The notes: generated from the sequence alone by a model not told the origin. A DNA stretch of 64,000 nt from Capsicum annuum (GCF_002878395.1 NW_025892868.1:284395-348394), one strand, 5' to 3'. Positions 35,870 through 47,569 are shown, counted from the first letter of the stretch. Program-made: numbers and translations.

Positions 35870-36220
35870 GCTCTTTTATGAATAATCTTTCTTTAGTATA
35901 TGTTATAGATAATTGTGTATGTTCTATATTATATGGTTTTACTTGTTCTAACCATTTTAATCCTAATATTATGTCTGCTTTTTTGCTTTTCTTCCTTTAT
36001 TTCAAATTCTATTTTTATTTTTCTTACTCCTATTATTATTTCTTTTTCTGTCGTATCCTTAATGTTTATTAGACTCCTTGGTAGATCTTATCATATATTA
36101 CTATTAGATTTTATTTCTTCACTTTTTTCTAGATATTTTGCTATATAATTTTCTTCTTGTCCTGTGTTTAAGAGTATTAAATGTTCTTTTTTATTTATTG
36201 TTCCTGTTATGTAATATTGA
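35870..36220 (-). pseudogene. Second retropepsin-like segment upstream of the protease
   Basis: The minus strand at about 36165 reads 'EHLILLNTGQEENYIAKYLE', again with Asn in the Asp place of D-T-G. About 80 residues later comes 'ADIILGLKWLEQVKPYNIEH', which resembles the ILG-W/F-L block that closes a retropepsin fold. The segment lies between the movement protein and the protease. Either the polyprotein has two protease-like folds, or this is a protease duplication. Stops break the middle. Confidence 0.5.
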
Positions 36221-36389
36221 TTTAAATTAACTGTTGAAGTTGTTTCATAACTTGTTCTTTTTTATGAGCTTGTTGATTCTGGTTTTCATGAGCTATTCTT
36301 TTTGTTGTTCTTATTCTATCATTTATCATTTCTAAATCTTCTTCTATATCTATATCTTTGTCACTATAATCATTATTATCAATTGTTTT

Positions 36390-36950
36390 CACAAATTATT
36401 CGAAAGGATTTTCTATTTGTATTTTATTAATTTTATTTTTTTCTTGTTATTTTATGTTTTGTTGTTAATACATATAGATTTTTACATCTTGCTGTAAATA
36501 TTTTACTCCTTGGGGTTAGTCTATTCCTGATATTTTTCAATATAATACTAATGATTTATCTATATTTTTATCTGTTATTGCTACTGAATAATTTACACTT
36601 ATTATAAATTTAAATGTTTGGTATATTAAATTTCCTTTTATGACAGTTATTATATTTTTTTCTAAGGTTTTATAATTCTATCATCTGCTAAATACAATTC
36701 TATTAGTGTATCTATTCCTTCTCTAAAACATGTTTTAATCAATATCTCTGTTCCTCCAAGGTGTACATATTTTATTGGGTCTTTACTTTTTATATCATTT
36801 ATTTCTTTATTCATTATTCTTTTGGTTACTAGTGATATACTAGCTCTACCTTTTGTATATCTACAGTCTATTATATGGTCCTTTTGAATATTTTTTCTAC
36901 ACTTAGGTCTAACTCTTTTCCTTTTATTTAGTCAAATATATTGTTGTCAA
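36390..36950 (-). pseudogene. Pararetrovirus movement protein, pseudogene
   Basis: Minus-strand fragments read 'NIFD', 'IKGKELDLSVEKIFKRTI', 'ITVIKGNLIYQTFKFIISVN' and 'SVAITDKNIDKSLVLY' in changing frames with many stops. The GNLIYQ block followed by a hydrophobic strand is typical of the 30K movement-protein superfamily in caulimovirids. It would guide virions through plasmodesmata in an active virus. Confidence 0.65.
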
Positions 36951-38120
36951 ATATTATTTTTTGATCTATTCCTTCTTCATTTAATAATTCTTCTTTGTTA
37001 TTATTTTTATATCTTCTTCAGTTATTTGGTTCATTTTTATATCTTCTTCAGTCATTTGATTCATCTAATTCACTATCTATTTCATTATCTGTTTCATTCT
37101 CCGAAATTTCATATATACTATCTTCACTTTCTAATTCATAATCTATATAATCTATCTGCATATATTCTGTATTTTCTATTTTTATTTCTGATATTTGTTT
37201 CTTTTTTGGGTTTTTAAGCATTTTACAATCTCTAGATAAATATCCTAGTTTTCCACAATTATAATAAGTACATTCTTTTATAAATTTCTTTTTCCTATAT
37301 GGTCTTTTATGTTTATAATTTTTTACATAATATTTTTTTCTTGGTTTCTTATATTTATATTTTGATTTTTTGTATTTCTTATATTTCTTATGTCTTTTTT
37401 TTTTCTTATAATATCTTTCTTTACATACAAATTGAGGTGCTATTTTATCTTTGCAACATGCTAAATTTCTTATTAATGTTTTTTCCATTTTTATTTCTTC
37501 TCTATATTTTTCATATAGATTTCTATACCATTATTGTAAAAATTTTATTCTTGCTCCTAGGGTATCTACTATTTTTGGTTCATCCCAACTCTTTATTATT
37601 TTTGAGCTAAATGGTTCAGGTAATTTGCTAAAATATAATCTTCTTATTTCTTTACTTTCTTCTGTATTATATGTTCCTTTATAATAATATTCTTTAAATG
37701 CGCACGTATATTCATCTATATAGCACATGTTACATATTTCTAATTTTAACATTAAATTCCTATTCATATCTTTTTCATTATTTTGTTCTTCTTCTTCTTC
37801 TGTTGTTATACTGCTAAATTCATCTCTTATAGCCACTTCATATTTTTTTAATATTTTTGTTGATGTTATTTTAGTACTCGTTGATGTTTCTTCTGTTTTA
37901 TTATCAGATCTTAATTCTTTTTTACTTACTTCGGCTAGATTTAAAAACCATAATTTTACTGTTCTTATTAATGTCCTTTTTATATATTCTGATATATTTG
38001 CTGTATCTATATTATTATCTAATAATTATTTTGACATGTATCTTTCCCATAATTGTATTGTTTTATTTGTTTCTATTACACAGTCTAAATCTAAAAAGTT
38101 ATAATTTTTATTAATTATTT
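36951..38120 (-). pseudogene. Pararetrovirus coat protein, pseudogene
   Basis: The minus-strand frame is nearly continuous, with stops at about 38030, 37530 and 37048. It holds 'LDLDCVIETNKTIQLWERYM' near the start, an acidic patch, the capsid core (37836-37531), then a Lys/Tyr-rich basic region (about 37430-37280) and a zinc-finger site at about 37270-37220. That site reads 'YYNCGKLGYLSRDC': the first Cys and the His of C-x2-C-x4-H-x4-C are both Tyr. An acidic tail ending 'DNEIDSELDESND' follows, as in other caulimovirid coat proteins. Confidence 0.8.
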
Positions 38121-38870
38121 ATTTTGGTGTCCATTTGTTATATTCATTTTTAGGTTATATTTTTTAACTTATTTTTATAATAATATGTAGGTTTTCCTAT
38201 TTCTGATGTACTAAGTATTATATTTTCATCGTCTTCTTTATTAAGAGTATTTATTTCTGTGTTTGTATTTTCTAAATTTTCTTTATTAGTTACTTTTTTT
38301 TTTTCATTAATTTCTAGTTTTCCTATGTTTTTTAGAATTTCTGTATATGTTTCACTATCTTCCGAATAATAATTATCTGTTTCTTCAGCATCTATTGTAT
38401 TTATTTCTAATTCACTGGTTTCTGATTTTTTATTTTTTATTTCTAATTTTTCTTTAAATTAATTTATTTTATTTAATAATTTTTGTTCTTTATCTTTTTC
38501 TGCTTTTTCTTTCTGTCTTTTTTCATACAGATCTTTTAGTATTTGTAGTTCTTTTTCTAATTCAGCTATCCTACTATTTTTAGTTTTTTCTATTTTTCGT
38601 ATTTCTTCTATGGTTTGTTATTTTATTTTATCTATTTTTTTTCTTATCTATTTCTTCATTTTTTGTTTCTATTCTTACCATGACTGCCGACTTATATTCT
38701 AATTTTAATTCTTCTTTTTCTAACATTAAATATAAATGTTCACCTATTTTCTTATATCTTCTTCCTAAATTAGAGAATACTATTTTTATTTTTTATCCTT
38801 CGTGATTTTCATATGTTTTTTCATCTATTATAAATTCTTCTTTTTTTTTTTCATTTTATTTAAATGTATA
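38121..38870 (-). pseudogene. Pararetrovirus upstream ORF, Lys/Glu-rich coiled coil, pseudogene
   Basis: The minus strand gives 'FSNLGRRYKKIGEHLYLMLE' near 38760. Then, after a shift, it gives a long Glu/Lys/Leu heptad region with 'TKNSRIAELEKELQILKDLY' (38590-38530) and an acidic segment 'EETDNYYSEDSETYTE' near 38370. It precedes the coat-protein core and may be its N-terminal part or a separate small ORF. Several stops and at least one shift are present. Confidence 0.6.
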
Positions 38871-39085
38871 TAGGTTATGTTGATATATATATATTCTAGA
38901 CTATCTATTTTTGATTCTAAATTTGATATTTCTTCTTTTTGTGCATTTATTGAGTTTTTACTAACTCCGAAAATTATGTTATACTATAGTCTTTCTATCC
39001 TTATTTTTAATTCTTTATGTTTTTTAGATATTATTTGTTTCAATTTTTTATATTTTTGTAGACTTAAAATTTTCTTAAACCAAAA

Positions 39086-41750
39086 AACTTAGTTTATTGA
39101 GAGATTATGAGAGCCATTTAAGCTTTTATTTGTTTCTTATTAAGATTTTTTTGGGATATCAATTCACTCAAGGTTCTTCTTAGAGTTAGGTGCTTGTTGA
39201 GATATTTTAAGAAGGTCACATTATTTATTAAAGTTGGTTGTCTTTAATTCTCAATTTGTGTCTATCTATTTATCTTCTCTTGATTTTTTTTTTACTTTTC
39301 TTCTTATTAGTCTAAATCATGCTTTATTACAATGTAAATCTTAATTTTTGTTTTAGGGTCTGTGTAAGTACTACTAGCTTGAATGAGGCCTCATAGAAGA
39401 AAAATGAGTATTGTTTTAAGAGGTAGGACAAGAAGAGGGAATTCGGCATGGCAGCAGACATATCTTATAGATTAGTTATTGCCCTTTTTGTGGTGTAGTT
39501 GTTCAATAAACAACGGAGAAGGATACAATCCTTCTATGTTAGATTGAAGAAAACACACGTCCTAACTCTAGAAGTGATCAAGGGAAAAAATTATCACTAA
39601 ATTCAAATCCATATTACATACATAACATGACTCTATCCATTAGTTAATACTTATGAAAGAGGGAAAAGAAGAACAAGAAGTGCTCTATGTATCAATACTA
39701 TTATTGTAAACTCTTTTGTGGTCTTCTGATATCCTCATTAGTGTCACTGGCATAGGTATCATTTTAGGAGCATTGGGTTATCAATATCATTTATGTGGGA
39801 TAGTGTAGTGTTCTTTTGGTTTACACCCACTTGGTTTGCATAATAACTTATGCTCTTTTTGATACCGTACTCTGTGGTTGTTTATACTGTATTCAAGGTT
39901 AAATGTTCTTTAGGTGGAATAAGTATCTTCATTTCTTTGCACATGTAAGATTAACCTAACATCTATGTGGGGATTAGTGATTGCATGAAGCTTTCATAGC
40001 TTAAATGTGATATATGATACAATCTAATTAAATGTAGTTTATTATATCTAGAGGTCTCTGTTAGGTCATGGGCCATTGTCCCTTCCTGTGTGGATAAAAT
40101 GAAGCCCAATTTGGACCAACCCACTTTTTCCCATAGGCCCATTACTACGGAGCATATATATTGATCTTTTTAGGTCTTATTCACCAGCACAAAAAGACAG
40201 TTTTCAACAGCCAAAGAGAGAAAAACAAAGCTGATTTTCGCACCTAAATTTCAGCCACAGCTGTCAACTTTAAATTGCGATTCCCGCTTCGTTTCTTGAT
40301 CGATTGAGCTGATTTTTAGACTGCTTGTTCCTCTCATCTAAATCTTTGATTAGGAACTGATGGAGCTTGATTTGGTGGCCTGTAGCTCCTATTATTCATT
40401 CTCAAATAGTAGCTACATTTTTTGTGCTTTCACTCCTTTATTTCTCTAGTGTTTGATGTTGTGGATTATGTATTATTTCTTGTTGTTTGGCACATGTTTG
40501 GTGGGAATTTTAGAGAACAATATTGTAACTCTTTGGTGATTATAGTGGAGGTTTTGGTCTCATGGTTTTTTACTCTTCACACTGAAGGGTTTTCCACGTA
40601 AATCTTGTGTCTCGTGTGATTGCCTTTATTCTTGTATTATTTCATTTGGTTGAGTTGTTTTCTGTATATTACTCTATTTTTCTTGGGTTTATTTGTCTCC
40701 TTTTGGTTCAAGTTGAAAGGAAAAGTTTAGTCTTGGATATTTTCCGCTGCTACCCTGTCGGGCTCTTTGATTGTGTGCCCGTCTTTCCTAATAGTCCCTG
40801 CCTTGTTGATGTCTGCATCATGTGTAAATTAGACTTTTCTTTTTAGTTGGCACAAATTTTTATCTTCATGATTCAATAGTTATTGACCTAGACTTTTTTG
40901 GACTAGCTAGGTATATATTATACTAAATATAATCTATAAGAGTACACTTCACTTTCCCTATATCCCTTCCTTGTTTTTTCATCACCTTGTGATTTGTTAA
41001 TTCTATTTTTATATAGTGGTAATGTAACTTTTTTGACATAAACTTCTTTGTATTACATTTTTAGACACCTGTTGTTCTAGTTTCTATCACTCCATGACCA
41101 AAAAATGGAGGAAGATATAGTATGAAATTGAGATGATGGAATTGAGAGACTATTATTATACAGAGTTGTGTATCTTTCTGCATTCATAATAAATGTCAAT
41201 TATTGCATGCATGATTGGAATGATGTGTTTTTTGGATCAAGCATAGCACACAGATGCACAAGCTCATGACTGCTTATTGCGACCACCAGTTAGTGGATGT
41301 AAACACATAGCTCATATTGATTTTACAAATTTATATTTATCTCTCACATTCTTTTCTTAATTATTGAAATAGTTGGAGGTGGAGAAGAGTGATGAAATTG
41401 ATTCAATGCTATATCAAATTAGAGCCAAACATTCCAGATGTTTTACTTGTCTCTAATTTTAAACTTTGTTATATTTTAGATTGGTTAGGGTGAAAGTTTT
41501 CAGAATGTTGGTTATAACTCTATCTCCTGCTCTAAGATGGGGAAATTTATGAATGTTTATTCTTAAGTTATTAGATAATGGCTAATAAATGATTCCCTTT
41601 CTATCAGCATTTATCAAAATCTACTTTAGAATATTCTTCAGATTGTATCTTGTAGCTTGCCTTAATAATATTTCATATTAATCCTAATACAATATATCAA
41701 ATTGTGCAAATGCTGAAAATATGTTCTTAATGTGTTCCTCTAGTCTGTAA
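39086..41750. other. Low-repeat stretch without recognised genes; possible LTR at 40050-40850
   Basis: No retroelement coding motif or convincing host exon is visible. From about 40055 the sequence reads 'tgttaggtcatgggcc', then a TATA-like 'catatatattgatc' near 40155, then 'gggttttccacgtaaatctt' near 40588. These resemble the start, promoter and U5 phrase of some copia-type LTRs. I cannot find a partner LTR or primer site. The 79-residue frame at 40607-40846 lies in that part and is not recognised. If any host sequence survives in this window it is most likely here. Confidence 0.35.
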
Positions 41751-41754
41751 TACC

Positions 41755-42876
41755 TTGCAAAATTTTAAAAAATTTATTTTTGACCCTTCTGCGCGTAATG
41801 TCAATTTTTGACTTGAATTATGTTAAGGGATGTTAAAAGAGTGTTTTGAAAAAGTTTTAGAATTTTTGAATGTGATTCGGGACAATTTTGGGATTCTGAG
41901 GTTGTAATCCTCCATAATAATGGTGTGCTATGCCACTTAGCCTCCACAATAAGGGCATGGAACGAAGGCTAATCTCTGTGATAGCAGTATGACATGCTTC
42001 ATCCTTTTTTATTTTTTTTTTTTCACATAGGGTGAGGGGCTTTTGGTCCTTTTACCTCTTGCACCACTTTTAAACATAAAATTGACCCATTTCCTTCAGT
42101 TTTCAAAGATCAAACACTATTATTCTCTTCTTTAACTTCCAACCCAAGAAAGCTCAAAGATTTTTAAAGAAATCACTACTCTGGTCTCCAAACATTGAAT
42201 TATCTTCAAATTATTTGGTATGTGAGGAATGTTTCTCATCCTTAACTTGAATTTTACATTATGACATTTATTTAATCATTATTCATGTGATTTTAATTAA
42301 TGGATTTGAAATTGGGTTGAGGGCCTTTGATTATTATTACTTGAATTGTATTTTCTATGATCTAAATGTGCTGCTTATACTTTAATTGAAGGTTTCTAGG
42401 CTGAATGGGTGCATGGTTATAATGATTGAAATGGGGAACATGGGTTTACCCAAAATTGATGGATATTAACCTCAACCTACCTTTAAAACTTTTGTTTGAA
42501 TATGGAAATTGTATAATTTAACTTACTTTTGGAACATCGCATTGCATAAAAGGATTAATGGAAAAAAATTGTTTTGGAATTCCATGATAGAAATGGTTTG
42601 GATTTTTAAATGGAACTTGGGAGTTAAATGGTCAAATGGATTGATTTGGCCTAATTGAATTAGATTGAAAGCATATTGGTATGATGATACCAAGTTGGTA
42701 ATGCCCAATTAAAATAATTCTTTGGTTGATGGTTGGGTTTATGTGCAAACTATTTTAATTTAGGCTTAAATGGGATTGTCTAAATCACCGTGAAGGTATA
42801 GTCCTAGAGGGACCAACATTGGAAACAAGACCAACATTGGAAACAATATTTGCCATCGTATGGGTGTATATGACTG
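41755..42876 (+). repeat. LTR fragment, chromovirus-type
   Basis: It follows the same landmark order as parts of the LTRs at 56043 and 10379: 'agaaagctcaaagat', 'atggatttgaaattggg', 'gatatgatgatacc'-like words (42680 here, 57064 there), 'ggaaac..tttgcca'. It is cut at 42876 by the start of the next LTR. Confidence 0.5.
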
Positions 42877-44366
42877 TGTTGATGAGTGGCAATTTTACCA
42901 CTTATTTGCACTCAACATTCATGCATATTACCATGTTTTGAATGAATAAATGAGACATAATTGTGATTAAATGCACTAAAATCCACATTTTGCAAGCAAA
43001 TAGTTGATGAGATAGAAAGATATGCATTGGAGCCTAAAATGATCAAAAAGAAGCAAGAAAGTGCAGCTAAAAACTTAGAGCAGGACATAGCCTCTGATAC
43101 CACGGTTTCGGTCTAAGGACCGCGATCGCGGCAGTCAATCAAGTCAACAAGGCACTATCTCATAAGTCTAGTACGGTCGGGGCATGCCAGAAAAATGCAG
43201 CCCAAGGGCAGAACTATAAATATACGTAGATGATCCCAAATATGACAAAAAGAAAATGTAAACCCTATTATTCATTATATTCCATCTTCCCTAATTTTGA
43301 GCATTGTTCTAGGGTTTGTAGCCTCCATTCTTGGAGAATAAAATATTATATAAATTTTTGGTGAAGAATATTTTGGAGTCATTTTAAGTGAAGAATTTGT
43401 GAGCTCCCATTGAAGATTTGTTGGATCTCATATTTTGAAGTAACATTCATTTGGATTTTTATCAAATAAAACAAATCAAGTTTATGGGTAAAACCTTACT
43501 TATTTATTTTATGAGTAGCTAGTTTTTCTTCTTAGGATTATGCTAGAATAGGGTGTAAATATGTGTGAGATGTGATTTGCTTTTGTATTTGTTTGTGATG
43601 TTGGATTCTACTGTTTCTTGAGTGACATTGTTGGGATTGGTGGGTGAAAACATCAAATACCCAACTGGGTTTGATGGATGAAAATTCCAAGATCTTGAAA
43701 GCTCAAACTATCCTTGAAAGAGGGGTTTGGGTGAACTTTAGGAACCCATATCATCCTTGAAAGAGGGGTGTGGGAAGCAAAATAATAATAGACAATTTAT
43801 GAGCATGGTTGACTAAATTTTACTTTCGTAGACATAAGGATTATTGTGAAGTTGACTATACTTAGGGCACCATCCAAGAAATAGGGGTGTTTAATTGATG
43901 TATTAGGTAGTTTTGATCAAAACGTTCATTAGATACTCAAAAGGGTCAATGAGTGACACCCTTGGGGTTTTGTTGACAAACTAACCTCAAGGATTTCTAA
44001 CCTAGCCTACCACATTACCAACACTTAGAATTTGTATCAAATTATCATACTCTTGCATATGTTACCCCTAGGAAAGCATAATGCCAAGATCCGTACCTAA
44101 TTTCCTAGACTCTAATTATTCGTAGCACCAAATTTTAATCGATAAAATCCCAAAAAGAAATATTTAGTGAGACATCTTTAAAACTCCCTATTTTTATCTT
44201 TTTGTGCCATTGGTTTGAATTTAGCTAGTATCTAGAGTTCCAAACTAATTTAGTCGCCACTCACATTATTCCTCGTGGATTCGATCCCTACTCCAAAGTT
44301 AGGTAAATATATTGACGACGACCATTTTGACCTTAAATTGATACATAAGTTGAGAGTTATCAAAAA
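42877..44366 (+). repeat. 5' LTR, Athila/Tat type
   Basis: It is bounded on the left by TGTTGATGAGTGGCA, where the older LTR fragment stops, and on the right by the primer site. Length is about 1.49 kb, usual for Athila. A TATA-like 'actataaatatac' lies at about 43212. No second copy is seen in the window. The word 'tggtatcagagg' on the minus strand near 43100 looks like a tRNA-Met primer site but is inside this LTR and probably chance. Confidence 0.6.
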
Positions 44367-44383
44367 CGACACTGTTATCGGGG
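44367..44383 (+). other. Primer-binding site, tRNA-Asp type, decayed
   Basis: CGACACTGTTATCGGGG matches the tRNA-Asp complement TGGCGCCGTTGCCGGGG at 11 of 17 bases. All six differences are transitions (C/T or G/A), as expected from cytosine deamination. Athila/Tat elements commonly prime with tRNA-Asp. The following 'aacaatttgg' also fits. Confidence 0.7.
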
Positions 44384-44513
44384 AACAATTTGGCTTATTA
44401 AGTTAGTTTGAAATTCTAGCTTACTTGCTCGATTTCAAACTTATATATATTTGTTTGTAATTTTCTTTTAATTTTTTGGTGTTAGGTAGATTTTTTTTAT
44501 TTTACTTTTCTCT

Positions 44514-45484
44514 ATGGCATCTTCCGATAAATATGATTTTTGTAGTTGGAAGTCCTATCTTGATGATCCATGTCCATATTGTGACAGACCCACTTCAGAA
44601 GAGATTGTAACTATGCTCCTTGAAGAGAGATGGACTCACTATCTTGATCCCATTGGTAATATGGTTGTTTGTTTTTTGGTGGTCAAGATGGACATTGGAG
44701 TGATTGTTCGAATGACCCCTCACCTTATTATGCTAATCGAGTTGCTAGTTCTTCTTATGAGTTTGATAGGTGTTATGATGAGGAGATGATAGGTGCTATG
44801 ATGAGGAGAAACAAGAGCAACATGTCGGGACTACTAGTCTTAAAGTAATTCTTCATAATATTTTGGATTGGGTAACCACTATGGAGGAGAATGTGCAAGA
44901 CATGGATCAATCCTATGAGGCATTCGAAAGGGAAATTGTCAAGATGGAGGAAATGTTCAAGGAAATAAACCTTGAAACTATCATTACTATACCTATTTTC
45001 CAAGAGAAGGTCTAAGCAATGATGATGATCTTGGTAGTAAAGAATCCTCGATGATTTCCAATCAACCGAATCAAATGAGGAAGAAGAAGTCGAAATAAAT
45101 GAAATGGTACTAGTGTCAAAAGAAGAAGCCAAGCCAATTTCTTATTAAGACCCTAGTTCATTTCGGGGCTAAGATAATTTGGAGAACGCAATTTTGGAAT
45201 TAGGGGTTGGACCTCGTTCAAACCACTTTTCAAAATTATGCCTAGAGAATGTGATGAGAATCCATCCACCTTGAAAATGATGGATTGTAGGAAGACGGAA
45301 TACACTTCCTATATTTTGAAATTTAATAGTCCAAAGGAGCATATGGAACCCCATCCATCAATGGCTAAGGAACTCAATGCCCGATGTACAACTAGTGGCA
45401 TATTTATGGGCTCAATTATACCCAAGGATCCAAACCGAAAATTTGATGTAAAGTTGGGTAAAAGATTCAAGTCTTCAAAATGGT
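44514..45484 (+). pseudogene. Unrecognised leader ORF of the Athila/Tat element
   Basis: It starts 'MASSDKYDFCSWKSYLDDPC' with a CPYCDRPT cysteine pair. It continues after a shift with 'TMEENVQDMDQSYEAFEREI' (helical, acidic) and ends 45238-45484 with 'NSPKEHMEPHPSMAKELNAR' and 'FMGSIIPKDPNRKFDVKLGK'. Stops and shifts divide it. It begins about 130 bases after the primer site, where gag would normally start, but it does not look like gag. I do not recognise the family. The C-x2-C pair could be part of a zinc-binding N-terminus. Confidence 0.5.
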
Positions 45485-46724
45485 GAGATCGAAGCTTCCT
45501 CATCATTTCCTCACATCTTCCAAGTTTCATCTTGGAAGATTTGAATCTTCTATCCCTCTACCACTTATTGCATAGTGAATAAAGTTGGGATAGAGATTCA
45601 AATCTTCTAAGTGGAAGCACAAAAGGTCGTGGAGGAGGCGTCATGCTAAGACGTTAAACTAAGTGCTCGATGGGAGACACTCCATCACGCCACAAAAAGT
45701 GGCCTATATCCTTTTGTTTATGCATGATAAAGTAGATTTCATTTTTGCATTTGTTCATGCATAATCCATGAATTATTGGTCCTCAGAGGAATATTGATTG
45801 AAAGTGAAAAAGGAACGTGTGAACTTGGCCTGTTTAGATTGAACAATGCAGTGCAGGAGACTTGATTTTGGTCTTAGTTACTGTGACCACGATTAGCCAC
45901 TGCAATCGAGGGAGCCGCATCCTTGCAATCATGAAAAAAGGAACACATTTGCAGTCAAATAAGTTTAAGTGACCATCAAAATGTCATTCACTCACACACA
46001 CCTCTTTCAATTTCTTTCAAATTTTAGCTTTGTTTTGCATATCCAAGTGTCCTCTTAATCCCTTGCATCCTCTAACTTGGTAAGTTGTCTTACTTACTTG
46101 ATTTTGATATAATTGCATGCTTAGAACTCGTAGTTTAAGGAAAGGCCTAAAAAAATGTTCTCAATACTAAATGCCTATTTTTTGTGATTATTGGTGTGGT
46201 TAGCTGTTTTAGTTGGTGTACACACTAATGGGGAAGTCTTGAGTACCCATATTTAGCCCTAAAATGGTTTAAATGAATATGTACACTACGTGTTTGATTC
46301 AATACCCCAATGAGTTACTTTCTTTAGGATTGGAGCTATAATCACACGTTCTAGGCTTATATTTACTAATTAAAATATTGGTTTGCCTAGTTGGAAAATT
46401 TTTTTGGGTTTAAAACTGTGTTTTGAAGAATGTGCAGAGTCTACAAAATACGTCTCAAGTACCACAATTACGGTCTCAATTATCATGATCGTGGCACCGT
46501 AATCATAGCCATTGATAGGCGATCGCCCTACCTGAGGGAAGCTTTTTACAGAAACCAAAATTTTTGTACATCCATCTCTTAACTCAAAACCTTGATAAAA
46601 CTACCACATGAGCTTATCTATTGATATAGAATGTATTTGGTATGATAATTCTAATGATGGTATGAATTGGATCACTTATAGGTTTTAAGCCATAGAAATG
46701 AGAGATTTTGACAACACAAGATTC
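45485..46724. other. Non-coding interior with a conserved element phrase
   Basis: At about 45630-45690 the text 'gtcatgctaagacgttaaac' then 'taagtgctcgatgggaga' appears. I recognise it as a phrase common in plant Athila-type interiors, between ORFs. Around 45890-45930 and 46450-46520, words of the type 'gaccacgattagccactgc' recur. No ORF worth calling is seen. Confidence 0.5.
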
Positions 46725-47554
46725 ATGGCCGCACAATTCCAAAACCTCTACTATACATACTTGCCAAGAACTAAGTTACTTCTTGAAAGGGGTATCAAAT
46801 TAGACAAGGTAGAGAAAAAGTTCCCAAGTTTCCATGCCAGACTCATTCAAACTGGGTGGACATGATTTGCCTCGGACCCTTGCTATTCAAATGAACATTG
46901 GGTGTGTGATTTCTACATAAACCTCAACATAGTGTCTCTCACAAAACCTATAATGATGATCCGTGTTAAGCAAGTGAACTTTGAAATAGAGAATATCAAT
47001 AAGGTGTATGGGCTCCTAGATGCTGACATGGGCAGTTTCATGCAAAAGCATTCTAGCCAGGGACCTGGATGGCAAATATTTTATGCCCTAACAAAGAGGT
47101 TCCCTGGTCCACCACCAAGAGAGACATCTTGATGAATGACTTAGAAACTAAGGCTAGTCTTTAGCTAAATATAATTTGTAGCTGAGTATCACCATGCACT
47201 TATATGACCATTGTCACAGACATATGGGATCGGATGGTGGCTCGCATCCTATCTAGCATTTCACTTAATATGGGCAAGATTTTGTACTCAAAATGGAGGC
47301 AATTTAGGAATCATTGAGGTACACATCTTCTTTTCCATTCCCTTATCATAGAGCTATGCAAGAGGGCGCAGGTGGAGGAATATTCTACAGGTACCTGGGT
47401 GGTACCAGGCCCTTACATCTTCCAACTCAAATTTAAGGGTAAGGGTGTGCCAGGTCATATCAAGAAAATAAAGTGGACTTTGTCAAATCAATGGAAGAGG
47501 ACACAGACTATTGTACACCTACCTGCTGAGAAAGTTAATGCAGTTATGGCATAG
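46725..47554 (+). pseudogene. Plant transposon-protein domain (PF20167-like) inside the element
   Basis: From ATG 46725 the frame reads 'MAAQFQNLYYTYLPRTKLLL', 'RLIQTGWT' (stop), 'FASDPCYSNEHWVCDFYIN', 'NINKVYGLLDADM' and, past 47132, 'LFHSLIIELCKRAQVEE'. The order Gly-Trp, W-V-x-x-F-Y, N-x-x-Y-G-L, S-L-I-x-x-L-C is the signature of the uncharacterised 'putative plant transposon protein' family. The domain spans about 250 residues with several stops. It lies directly before gag text in the same orientation, so here it is part of a retrotransposon and not a DNA transposon. A minus-strand relative is at 8390-10035. Confidence 0.7.
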
Positions 47555-47569
47555 AGATCTACTGCTAGA

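Larger units (their letters stand above)
31490..39085 (-). mobile_element. Endogenous pararetrovirus (Caulimoviridae), rearranged and decayed
   Basis: Reading the minus strand from 39085 down, coding remnants follow in this order: a coiled-coil ORF, coat protein with basic region and zinc finger, movement protein, aspartic protease, RT, RNase H, a terminal ORF, then promoter leader. This is a caulimovirid gene order, and the proteins are of the solendovirus-like type found in nightshade genomes. The minus-strand coding is A-rich, as usual for the family. The RT is interrupted by a second copy of the leader. Every ORF contains stops, so the copy is not functional as it stands. Ends are approximate. 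Confidence 0.85.

Noticed and set aside
37299..38114. Several long plus-strand hydrophobic frames (up to 125 residues)
   Set aside because: They are antisense to the A-rich pararetrovirus coat-protein gene; a Lys/Glu-rich minus strand always gives Phe/Leu-rich plus frames.
43085..43115. Minus-strand 'ccgtggtatcagaggc' resembling a tRNA-Met primer site
   Set aside because: It lies inside an Athila-type LTR with a better tRNA-Asp site at its end, and no LTR end or gag lies next to it on the minus strand.
44773..45132. 119-residue minus-strand frame
   Set aside because: The plus strand carries the leader ORF of an element in the same place, with in-frame continuity before and after; the minus frame has no motif.
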